DNA of 64,000 nt, from assembly GCA_007922225.1 (NCBI GenBank), contig ML679958.1, positions 57,554,838 to 57,618,837 on the forward strand, read 5' to 3'. The DNA comes from Emydura subglobosa. Lineage: Eukaryota; Chordata; Testudines; Chelidae. Shown here in pieces: positions 1 to 9,845 of this stretch. The notes below the pieces were generated by a model. That model was not told where the DNA came from. It did not search any database and saw only the letters and a program-made list of their open reading frames with translations. Made by a program: the position numbers and the translations under genes. The stretch's first letter is position 1. Every line of letters starts with the position of its first letter.

Positions 1-330
1 TTTGAAAAAAACCACACCACTTATTTACATCCTTAAATGAAAGCAGAGCGGTTTTGAAAATCTGACTTCAATTGCGGATGTTCAACACTTTTGAAAATCT
101 CTCTCTAATCGTCATATGCATCAGCAGCTAGATCCTTCATCATGGAAGTAAATGTAAGTTTTGCAATTCATTTCAATGGGAATAAGACAGAGTCCTTAAA
201 GAACATTTCAGAAACTAAAAAGATTGGTTTTTTTTCTCCCAAACAATTTAGTTTTCATGGCACACAGTTAACTGTAAATCAAAACTTAAAATCCAACTGC
301 ATTCTCCACATGATAGACTAAATGCTTATC

Positions 331-410
331 TAATATCTATCTATAGTATCTATCTATCTATCGTATCTATCTAATAGTATAGATAGTATAATAAGTATTA
401 ATACTTATTA
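331..410. repeat. Impure (TATC)n microsatellite
   Basis: Repeated TATC/ATCT units with interruptions run into AT-rich sequence. This is a simple-sequence repeat, probably variable in length between individuals. Confidence 0.85.
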
Positions 411-1109
411 TCAGTGGGCAAAAGTGGGCACTAATGGTGCAACACAACCTGACAGGAATTAGTTTCTAGACGGGACTTCAAGGAGGAGATTAAGGAAGGT
501 AGACACCCAGATGGGAGAAGGCAATCCAGGCATAGAGGTAGTATGGAAAAAGGCATGGAGATGTAAGTGAGAGAAAAAGGCAAGAAGTCAGCAGCAGAGC
601 ACTGATAGAGATGTGGGTGGAGAACAGGGCAGAGATTTAGATTAATATTTAAAAACTATAGATATTGATAAATGTTGCTTCTTTGCATAAGAAGCCTTAC
701 GTACTAAAATAAATTGGCTCTGCTATGTATGCAATAACTTTGTTCAGCTTTTGCACAAAACTAAATCACTGCAAAGCTCAGCCATGCAGTGCTACGTTGG
801 CAAGTGTTAAGGAGCAGCCTGGAAAACAACCATGTGAATCCTGTAAACACAGATTCAGAAAGATTCAGTAGCTAACCCCACAGTAATCTGGCAACCCTTC
901 TGCTTGCACCTTTAATTTCTGTCTTGCATTAGTAGGAAAGAGAAAATGTAGAGGGGATAAAAGGTTTTTGTTAACATGAATTCTGTAGAATTTACTTTGT
1001 TGAACTCCTTAGATTTTTTTAAAATCTCAAAATAAATAAAAAATATGCAGCCCCTCAGAATTCTCAGCGTGACGTATAAACATTAGCAAATAAGAGTCAA
1101 GCTGCCACA

Positions 1110-1145
1110 GTTCTTCTTTCATTCTTTCATTCTTTCATTCTTTTT
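1110..1145. repeat. Short (TTTCATTC)n repeat
   Basis: Three to four consecutive units of an eight-base pyrimidine-rich motif are visible. It is a simple tandem repeat with no associated coding signal. Confidence 0.8.
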
Positions 1146-1275
1146 CAAAATTTGAGAAAAATTTAATCCTTTTGCATCAGATTCTGCTTTATATTCTTTT
1201 ATCTACTTGGAAATAACAGTAAAAAGCCTCTCATCCTATAGGACTGAATTAAGATGAAATCCATTACATCCCCAC

Positions 1276-1907
1276 TAGAGTTGGTCAGGAATTTTCAGAA
1301 AAAGTGATTTTTCATCAGAAAATGCTAATTCATCACAACCAAAATTTCCATTGATTTCTGCTGAAAAACAGGCAGAGTTCCATCCCATTCCCACCAGACT
1401 TATTTCCATCATTAACTTGCCTGGTTTCCTGCCTGGTTCACCTGGCAGGTTGTTGGGGACTGTGGATTTTTGGGGTCAATGGCATAGGGGCAACCCTGCC
1501 AAGTGGACTGCACCAGGGCCAGAGTTCACTAGGGCTTCGAGGGTCTATGGCTCTGGGGAAGCCCTGCCATGTAGACTGTTCTAAACCTTTGATCCCCGGC
1601 TCTTGCTGGGCCTCTAAGGTCTAGGCTTCTTGTTGCAAAGAGCCTGGCAACCTTAGCTCAGCCCAGGGCTTCAAGGCTCCCTGCTCCATAGCAGGGGACT
1701 CCCTTGACTCCCCAGGAACTGTCCAGAGTGGGGGCAGCCAGTTGCTCTGCTTCAAATGGTTCAGTTTTTCCTAAACAATTTTTTTTTTAGAATTTCCCTT
1801 CCCCAATAGCAAATTTTGAAATGTTTAGTTTTTATTCCAAATGACACTTTTACAAAATGTCAGAATTTCCCATGGAATGGAAATTTCAAGTTTTAGTAAG
1901 ATCTAAT
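1276..1907. repeat. Terminal-inverted-repeat element (MITE-like)
   Basis: The left edge reads 'tagagttggtc' and the right edge 'gtaagatctaa', which are imperfect inverted copies. Both flanks continue inward with paired T-rich and A-rich stretches (the 'gaattttcag' and 'aaatttcaag' type), as in non-autonomous DNA transposons. The core (about 1390-1740) is GC-rich and contrasts with the AT-rich ends. The only open frame inside (1351-1584) resembles nothing I know and is probably chance. Superfamily is uncertain; hAT-like is a guess. Confidence 0.5.
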
Positions 1908-2571
1908 TCCAACCCCATCTAAAGATCCCAAAATCACCACCCATTTTTCAGCTCATTCCCAGGAACTGATTCATCCTTGCTGTCTCCCTCCCAACCTACC
2001 AGACTCCTTGATCTTGCCCTTTCAGGTTTGTTCCTTCCCCAACCAATAGACTTGTCTTCCCAGGTGAGCATGCTGCATAGATCTCCTTAGAGCATGGGTA
2101 CAGATCCAAGGATCTTCCTTTATACTACCCTTGTTTGATAACTATGGACATTAGAGATATCGGAATGTTTTCTATAGATAATTTACCCGTGCTTCATCCA
2201 GTCTCATTTCAAAGAAGGGAATTTCACCACTTTCTTTGGGAGATTACTTCACAGTCTAACACATCTCACCATTAAGTTCTTCTGCCTCAGTCTGTTTTCC
2301 CCCCTTTGATTCACCACATCCTTATTACATACCATATACCTCAAGGGTTAGCCTATTCAATTCCTCTCCTAATCTCCCTATGTTTCTCTAATGCACCCAC
2401 CATTGTAGGATGTGAGCGCTCTTTGTTCTATAACAGGAAATCACAGTTTCAAAGGACATTATAGTGTGTTACTGCAGAAATAGTTATGACAGGCCTTCCG
2501 ACAGCAATTCGAGGCCCCAGGGCAGAACAGTCAATGAACCCCCCCTAGAAAGGGATGGCTGAGGTTTACGA
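1908..2571. other. Non-coding; possible old LINE 3' end at about 2120-2330
   Basis: No gene is seen. The stretch 2120-2330 has the wording of a degraded CR1/L3-type 3' end read on the minus strand (a phrase like 'ttctttgggagattacttcacagtctaacacatctcacc'-type text, here described by position 2235-2270). Divergence is too high to assign it firmly. Confidence 0.3.
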
Positions 2572-2919
2572 CCATGGGTGGCAGGAGAAGCTTCCCCTTG
2601 GGGAGGCCAACTCCCCGTCCCGCCTCTTCCACTTGTGGCCCCATCCACACTCCACCTCTGCTCTGCCCCAGACCACACTCCCTCGGCCCACTTGCCACTG
2701 CGTCTTTCCCTCCTGCTCAGTCCCTCTCCTCTCTTCCACACATCCCCTTCCGCATGTGGTGAGTGGATGCAGCAGCAGGGAAGAGATTGTGGAAGAGTAG
2801 GGGGGCTTAGTGGGGAGGGAGTGAGGGTGGGGATGGAGTGTGGGTGGAGTCTTGGATGGAAGAGGTGAGATGGGGAGCTAGCCTTCCCGAGTGGAAGCTT
2901 CACCGGCTGCCACCCATGG
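2572..2919. repeat. GC-rich foldback (long inverted repeat)
   Basis: The left arm (about 2572-2670) and right arm (about 2821-2919) are imperfect reverse complements. The outer 13 bases 'ccatgggtggcag' and 'ctgccacccatgg' pair perfectly. Frames on opposite strands encode similar peptides as a result: KLPLGEANSPSRLFHL on plus and KLPLGKASSPSHLFHP on minus. This explains the overlapping frames of 81-139 codons here, which I do not regard as genes. The spacer is about 150 bases. It is probably a palindromic DNA-transposon derivative. Confidence 0.75.
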
Positions 2920-2935
2920 CCTAGGCCCTTTTAAA

Positions 2936-4872
2936 ATTGCCAAGCCCCTGGACAATTTCCCCCTTTGCCCCCTCCTCCTCCCCCCGTCGGCGGGCCTGAG
3001 CTGTGATGCCACATTCAGCAGAAATATGACCTCAAGTATGAAAAAGGTAGATTGGAGGAAGGTCTACTTCATGTAAATATCCTTAAGATCAGTAGTTTGA
3101 GGATGAGAACCTGCAGTATGACAGACACTGATAGGCAGTCAAAGGGTTGATAGAAAAATAAGACTTGAAAGGTAAGATTTTAAAATAGATGTCTATTTTT
3201 CTTTTATCTCAATGTGAAAGCCCAGATGATCATTTAAAGTTAATATAGAAACAACATGGAAAAATGAATCATGTTTTAAGTGCCATAATAATGTATCATT
3301 TACTAAAGCTAGAAATTATTGGTAAATCAGGTTTGGGGTATGTCCTGAACAAGCCAATTAGTACACAGAGTAACTCATGCAATCGCTCTCTAGCCAATTG
3401 CTTCCCATAATTTTTTTCATAAAAATTGTCTGCACTCATATTTCTTAATGAAGCAGATAACTAGTTTTGCACCTGTAATTTCTTTCTTTTAGCTAGAAAA
3501 GTTACAGCACATGCATTCATCCAGTCTTCTTCTGATTTACTTCTATGCAAATCAAAATATAAATTTTACTAAACTGTGGCAGCATAGGTACTTAATATGC
3601 ATCTGACATTTAGACATTCCTGGGAAGTATATCATTGTTTATAGGATAGTGCCAATAAAAAACTGTAATTTTCAGTTTAAAAATCCGTTGTAAAAGTATG
3701 ATCATTACAATTGTATTGTAATCATACCTTTGGACTGTGTAGATTTACCCTTCTCCCCCTCCGCCCCCAACTATGTAATTAAGGGTCAAATTAAGTAGTG
3801 CTCATTGGGGGCGGTAGGAACTGAGGAGAATACTTCAAAAACAATTTGCACACATTTGTCGAACTTTTAAATAAGCTTCCTTTGTCTGTGTTCACAAGCC
3901 TTTTGAGTCTGACTTTCCTCAAAGATTCTAGAAAACAAGTTTACTAGCAGAAATGTTTGCCAAAATAGTGAATCCTAAGTGAATTTTACAGAAATTTCTC
4001 ATGAAGCAAATTTTGATTTTGTAACTGGGATTGTATTCACACCAGAAATCTGAGTTTCCCATCTAGTTAGAAGACAATGAATGCATCTCAAACACTAAAC
4101 ATTGAATATTCAAAGCTATGTGTAACTAAAGCTCATGAGAAACCAATAGGTTGAAATATGTTCACATAAAACATTTATTGAGTTCTGAAAAGCAAACAAC
4201 TCTGTGGAAATCATAATGTTTACAAAATAATTCACAAACAGAAAACAGGGATGATCTGATGAATAAAGTGTTCACTGCAAATATTTTCTTCACTGCTTGC
4301 TCAGTCAAAAACTTCCCATTTCCCTCAGTCCATGCAACCGCTATGGAACTATTTCCTAGCTCTTAACAGGTTTGCTTGAGTACAGAGCAAAGATTGCGGA
4401 TCTCAAGGGGGGGGGAGGAGGAAGGGACAGGAAGTGCAAGAGAGGGAAGTGAGTACTATGCTCTTTAGAGAAAACTGAATTCAAGTTAATAAATCACAAT
4501 ACATTTTTTCTTTGCGTGGTGAATCTTTAATTTGTGATGTGCTCCATTTAGCATTGTTATTAAAATAGATTCCATGGCTTTTAATTGGTTTCCTTATCAG
4601 AACCAGAAAGAGTTTATTAAAACTAGGGATGGACTAACTTATTTTGCCTAATTTCATATCCAGTCAAACATTATCGGTTTGAAAGCAAGACTCAGATATC
4701 ATTTGGCTCCTATTCAGCTTAGGCAAGAATGTGGGAGAAAGAGGTGCACACAAGGAACAAAGAAAAAAAATCCGAAACTGAAAGAGTAGTCATTTTACAA
4801 AAATATCTACACTGTGCACAGAATCTCAATAGGGCACTGAAGTGTGGCAACCTCTGTCCATTTTGAACAATG
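2936..4872. other. AT-rich, nothing recognised
   Basis: No exon, RNA gene or repeat family was recognised. A nine-base G run lies at 4407-4415. No reading frame of note is present. Confidence 0.55.
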
Positions 4873-5155
4873 TCCTAAGTTACATCCACACTGAAATCGT
4901 GAAGTGAGATTGCAGTATGTGTAGATTTATCCAAGATAGCTTTGATCTAGCTAGATCAAACTAGCTCAAGTAACCATAGCAGTGAATCCAGCACGAGTGG
5001 TGTCCATGCAAGAATCTAACTAGGGTCCTGGCAGTCAGGGCTAGACCGTGCTGCTGCAGCTTCATGGCTATTGACACTCAAGCTAGATCAAAGCTAACCT
5101 GAGTATGTCTACATGTCCTGCACTGACACCTCCTGATTGCACTACCCACATATCT
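4873..5155. repeat. hAT-like MITE
   Basis: A palindromic core, 'tttgatctagctagatcaaa', at about 4943-4962 is echoed by 'ctagatcaaagcta' at about 5083-5096. The outer parts carry 'gtgtagat' and 'gtatgtctaca' type termini, the hallmark of abundant reptile terminal-inverted-repeat elements. No transposase is encoded, so it would be non-autonomous. The outer limits are approximate because both ends are mutated. Confidence 0.6.
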
Positions 5156-6165
5156 TTAGTGATGGTAATGGATCATCATGCAGTGAAATCACTTTAAGGT
5201 GCTGAGAAGATGCTCGCCCCTGACTATGTCTAGGGTTTGTGACCAAGTTAAAATATTATGGGGCATGTATGGGAAAATTGGGGAAACAGCTCCAGAGAGA
5301 ACTACAGAGCCAGAAAGGCTTTTCCACTTTGTGCCTTGCTCAAGCTCTGCGTGTCTATTACTAGCGCTGCTAGGGTAAAAGGTCTCCTGACCTCCTACAG
5401 GTTGAACAGTAAGTACACCCAGACTCTAGCAGTTTTGGACAAGGATAGCCCTCCCGCTCCTTATAATTGTTTCCCATTCCCACAGCACTGAATTTGCAGC
5501 TTGTCCCACTCCACGTTCTGCTACACAAGCTGGAGAAGAGGGTGGGTGCTGTGTTGTCGGTTGTGGGTTTTGGCTTGGTTTTTTGAGAAGCAGGAACAGA
5601 ACTTTCTTGCTAGATCCATCCACGAACTGCATAAAGTGCTACACATCTTCAGTAGTCTCCAGTGCAGATGTCACTGGCTTTGCTGGGATCACTTTTCATC
5701 TCTCAATCATGAGAAAATACCCTCTGTAGGCCTATTAAGGTTTATCCATTTTAAAGTTGATGCAATTGAGTTATTTTTTCCTGGGCTTAAATTTATGTTC
5801 CTGCCCCAGTGACAAGCAGCCCCTGAGCTCACTGAACTTTTGCATCAGAGCTCTCCTCACTCACGGGGCCTCCGTACACTGTCTCTGTGCAGTCATCCTT
5901 CACTTCTTTGTGGGGTGCAGCTCATTCCCCAAGCACAGCTGACCAACTCCACAGGCAAGCACACAAGGGGAGGCCACTGCCCACTTTCAGGTGAAGAGAC
6001 CCTGGACTCCCCACAACCTGGGAAGGCTCTTTCGCAGATTGTGCAGATTCTGCACACCCAGGTAAATAATGCCAGACTCACTGTAGCCCTCAATAAACAA
6101 TAAACAACAAGTAAATTCATTTAGCTCATTCACTCATTCAATCAAAAATGGTGCGAAAACTTTCG
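5156..6165. other. Non-coding, overlapping short frames only
   Basis: Several overlapping frames of 61-103 codons occur on both strands (5258-6120). They overlap each other, match no family I know and show no shared frame bias. I treat them as chance. No repeat was identified. Confidence 0.45.
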
Positions 6166-6432
6166 GCCGGTCTACACTTCAAACACTGCAGCTACACCAC
6201 TGCAGCGCTTCAGTGAAGATGCTACCTAAGTGACGGGAGGCATTCTCCGTCAGCATAGGTAATTACTTCCCTGAGAGGCGCTTGCTAGGTTGATAAGTAG
6301 CTAACTCCTGCTGACCTAGTGCTGTCTACACCAGATTAGGTCAGTTTAGCTGCATCGCTCAGTGGTGTGGATTTTTCATACCCCATAGCCACGCATTTCT
6401 ACTGACCTACTTTCCTTAGTATAGGCCTGGCC
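6166..6432. repeat. hAT-like MITE, copy 1
   Basis: The ends are inverted copies: left 'ggtctacactt' and right 'gtataggcctggcc'. The interior contains the phrases 'gtcagcataggt', 'ctaggttgataag' and 'ctgtctacacc' found in the same family as the split element at 6635-9025. There is no coding capacity. Confidence 0.7.
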
Positions 6433-6634
6433 TTAGTAAGATTTTTTAATCCCAGCAGAGGCCTGATTCCAACAGTCTTACTCACTGGCTAACAAGAAAT
6501 CCCATTCTTTTCAATGGGATCAGCTGGGGCTAGATTACCCAGCCCTGATTAACATTGCTGAACATTTACTCACACGAGTAGCCCCATTAACTTCAAAAGG
6601 CCAATTGTATATGTAAGTGCTCACCAACATAAAT
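6433..6634. repeat. Dispersed palindromic repeat fragment
   Basis: This contains the 'cccatt(g)aact tcaa' and 'tcaatgggat' type text that recurs in inverted orientation at 27730-27839, 29014-29110 and 59056-59143. It looks like a degraded small inverted-repeat element. The edges are unclear. Confidence 0.35.
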
Positions 6635-6721
6635 AAGGCCTGGTCTACATTAGGAAATGAGGGTTGTTATAACTACGTTTCTCAAGCATGTAAAAAATCC
6701 ACAGCCCTGAGCGGTGCAGTT

Positions 6722-8888
6722 CATAGAATCATAGAAGATTAGGGTTGGAAGAGACCTCAGGAGGTCATCTAGTCCAACCCCCTGCTCAAAGCAGGACTAA
6801 CCCCAACTAAACCATCCCAGCAGGGCTTTGTCAAGCCGGGCCTTAACAACCTCTAACTATGGAGATTCCACCACCTCCCTAGATAACCCATTCCAGTGCT
6901 TCACCACCCTCCTAGTGAAAAAGCTTTTCCTAATAACCAACCTAGACCTCACCCACTGCAACTTGAGACCATTGCTCCTTGCTCTGTCATCTGCCACCAC
7001 TGAGAACAGCCTAGCTCCATCCTCCCTGTAACCCCCCTTCAGGTAGTTGAAGGCCACTATCAAATCCTCCCCTCATTCTTCTCTTCTGCAAACTAAATAA
7101 GCCTAGTTCTCATTATAAGTTATGTGCTCCAGCCCTCTAATCATTTTTGTTGCCCTCCACCAGACTCTCTCCAATTTGTCCACATCCTTCCTGTGGGAGG
7201 CATCAAAACTGGACACAGTACTCCAAATGTAGCCTCTCCATGCCGGGCAGAGGGGAATAATCACTTCCATCGATCTGCTGGCAATGCTCTTACTAATGCA
7301 GCCCAACATGCCATTAGTCTTCTTGGCAACAAGGGCACATTGTTGACTTATATCCAGCTTTTTATTCACTGTACCTCCAGATCCTTTTCTGCAGAACTGC
7401 TGCCTAGCCAGTCGGTCCCCAGTCTGTAGCACCACATGAGATTTTTCCATCCTAAGTGCAGCACTCCGCACATGTCCTTGTTGAACCGCATCAGATTTCT
7501 TTTGGCCCAATGCTCCAATTTGTGTAGGTCACTCTGTATCCTATCCCTACCCTCCAGCGTAACTACCACTTCCTCCAGCTTAATGTCATCTGCGAACTTG
7601 CTAAGGGTGCAATCCACCCCATCCTCTCTAGCCAGTTCTCTATCCATTTTATAGTCCATTCATCCAACCCATACTTCTTTAACTTGCTGACAAGAATACT
7701 GTGGGAGACTGTATTAAAAGCTTTGCTAAAGTCAAGATATATCACATTCACCGCTTTCCCTATCCACAGAGCCAGTCATCTCATCATAGAAGGCAACCAG
7801 GCTGTCCAGGCAAGATTTGCCCTTGGGGAACCCATGCTGACTGTTCCTGATCACCTTCCTCTCTTCCAAATGCCTCAATGGATTCCTTGAGGACCTGCTC
7901 CATGATTTTTCAAGGGACTGAGGTGAGGCTGACTGGTCTGTAGTTGTCCCGGATCCTCCTTCTTCCCTTTGTTAAAAATGGGTACTATATTTGCCTTTTT
8001 CCAATCATCCGGGACCTCCCCCAATGGCCACAAGTTTCCAAAGATAATGGCCAATGGCTCTGCAATCACATCAGCCAACTCCCTCAGCACCCTTGGATGC
8101 ACTGCATCCAGCCCTATGGACTTGTGTATGTCCAGCGTTTCTAAATAGTCCTGAACCTGTTCTTTCAGTACAGAGGGCTGCTCACCTCCTCCCCATTCCA
8201 TGCTGCCCAGTGCAGTAGTCTGGGAGCTGACCTTGTCTGTGAAGACAGAGGCAAAAAAAGCATTGAGTACTTCAGTTTTTTCCATATCATCTGTCACTAG
8301 GTTGGCTCCCCTGTTCAGTAAGGGGCCCATTCTTTCCCTTACCTTCTTCTTGTTGCTAACATACCTGTAGAAATCCTTTTTGTTACCCTTCACATCCCTT
8401 GCTAGCTACAACTCCAATTGTGTTTTGGCCATCCTGATTTCACTCCTGCATGCTCGAGCAGTATCTTTATACTCCTCCCTAGTCATCTGACCAAGCTTCC
8501 ACTTCTTGTAAGCTTCCTTTTTGCATTAAGCTCACTGAAGATTTCTCTGTTAAGCCAAACTGGTCGCCAATCATATTTGCTATTCTTTTTGCACATCAGG
8601 ATGGTTTGTTCCTGCACCCTCAATAAGGTTTCTTTAAAATAAAGCCAGCTCTCTTGGACTTCTTTCCCCCTCATATTAGCCTCCCAAGGGATCCTGCCCA
8701 GCAGCTCCCCGAGGGAGTCAAATCTGCTTTTCTGAAGTCCAGGCTCCGTATTCTGCTGTTCTCCTTTCTTCCTTTTGTCAGGATCCTGAATTCTACTGTC
8801 TCATGGTCACTTCTGCCCAGGTTGCCATCCATTTCTACTTCCCCTACCAATTCTTCCCTCTTTGTGAGCAACCCAATCCCTGTTAAAC
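6722..8888 (-). mobile_element. CR1 LINE, 5'-truncated, minus strand
   Basis: The plus-strand start 'catagaatcatag' is the reverse complement of the CR1 3' tail. Reading the minus strand, the element encodes the end of the endonuclease, the reverse transcriptase and the C-terminal region of CR1 ORF2. It is bounded by CAGTT at 6717-6721 and 8889-8893, a five-base direct repeat consistent with a target-site duplication. CR1 elements move by target-primed reverse transcription and are commonly 5'-truncated, as here. Several frameshifts and a deletion inside the reverse transcriptase make it dead. Confidence 0.95.
7366..8674 (-). pseudogene. CR1 ORF2 endonuclease-reverse transcriptase remnant
   Basis: The coding remnant is spread over several frames. 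The endonuclease end shows [10 protein letters not shown] (about 8790-8820, just beyond these limits). The linker is ESWLYFKETLL (8630 region). The reverse transcriptase begins with [12 protein letters not shown] (about 7980), followed by [17 protein letters not shown] (7700-7745) and the catalytic box SKFADDIKL (7580-7605). About 130 bases are missing near 7626, between the WIENWL and [13 protein letters not shown] blocks, so the segment that carries the QGS box in this family is absent. Further toward the 3' end (7103-7300) lie [15 protein letters not shown] and VAKKTNGMLGCI motifs typical of the CR1 C-terminal region. It is non-functional. Confidence 0.9.
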
Positions 8889-9025
8889 CAGTTAAACCTA
8901 CCTAACACCTAAACCTGGTGTAGACAATGTTAGGTTGATGAGAGAATTCTCCCAACAAGCTAGCTACAGCCTCTATGAGAGGTGGAAATGCACAGTTTCA
9001 GCATTTTAAGTGTAGACAAGCCCTA

Positions 9026-9438
9026 AAGACTGCACAATCCAGCCCATGTTTAGCAAGATATTAAAGCTGAATAAGCCTGGCAGAATCAGGCTTTCCTGGG
9101 TATTTAGAAAACCTGCTAAGTTTCTGCATTATTTGAGTAGATTTTATATAAATCTAGTAATAAAAAACACAGGCCCATTATTTATGAGAAACCCATGAGC
9201 TCTATAGAATTCACTGCAATATTTCATATTATTTTAGGGTCATGATGGTGCTCTAAAAAGATAAGCACCACTCTTTCGAAAGATTCAGGTTTTGTGGAGG
9301 TTTTTTTTTTTTTTTCCCCCTTTCAAGTATCAACCTTTGTTTTTTTCCTTCTTGGAAAATGAACCTGCATTAGTGACATACAGCACCTTTATTCAGAAGA
9401 TTTGTATAGTAGCATATGGGTTTTTATATGTTTAAGCA
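9026..9438. other. Non-coding with a poly-T run
   Basis: A 15-base T run lies at 9301-9315 followed by C residues. No gene or assigned repeat is present. Confidence 0.5.
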
Positions 9439-9845
9439 GTTTAGAGAGTCAAGATCGGTGATGTAATACCTTTTATTGGACCAATACCTTCAAAAGATGA
9501 TCTTGGGAGCTTAAATTCATAACTTTGCTAGATACTAAAAATCATTGACTTAACAGAGACACTGGATTTATGTTTTCTTACAACAACCTATAACCTGTTT
9601 AACCTCCTCTCTCCCCCAGCTTTTCTTCCCAGTGTGACTGGAGACATATTAATGAGCCACTTCACCTTGAATGGTCCCTTGAAATATATGTTAACTACTT
9701 ATGCTAAACAATCTATCCCACATTGTATTTAGCTGTGTATGTACATTTAGTCTGAGTACATTTCCCAGACCTGTAAAAGAGATCGGTGTTGAAAGCTTGA
9801 AAGCCTGTCTCTCACCCCAACTCTGGTCCCAGGCCACCAGGTAGA
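9439..9845. repeat. Degraded dispersed repeat with paired halves
   Basis: The text 'aataccttttattggacca' at about 9467-9485 and 'gaaagcttgaaagcctgtctc' (9790-9812) are the two recognisable halves of a widespread amniote repeat whose halves face each other. The intervening region is diverged. Class is not certain. Confidence 0.45.

Larger units (their letters stand above)
1..1275. other. AT-rich sequence, no gene recognised
   Basis: No coding region or known repeat family was recognised. It holds an impure TATC-type tetranucleotide stretch around 331-410 and a short ATTCTTTC-like repeat around 1110-1145. The composition is that of vertebrate intergenic or intronic DNA. Confidence 0.6.
6635..9025. 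repeat. hAT-like MITE, copy 2, split by CR1
   Basis: The left part 6635-6721 begins 'aggcctggtctaca'. The right part 8889-9025 ends 'tgtagacaagccct'. These are inverted copies of one another. Internal text on both sides ('cctgagcggtgcagtt' to the left, 'cagttaaacctacc' to the right) joins into one continuous element when the CR1 at 6722-8888 is removed. The MITE therefore existed first and received the LINE. Confidence 0.8.

Noticed and set aside
2484..2903. 139-codon minus-strand frame and overlapping plus-strand frames
   Set aside because: They are produced by the GC-rich foldback, which makes similar peptides on both strands. No family match or splice context was seen.
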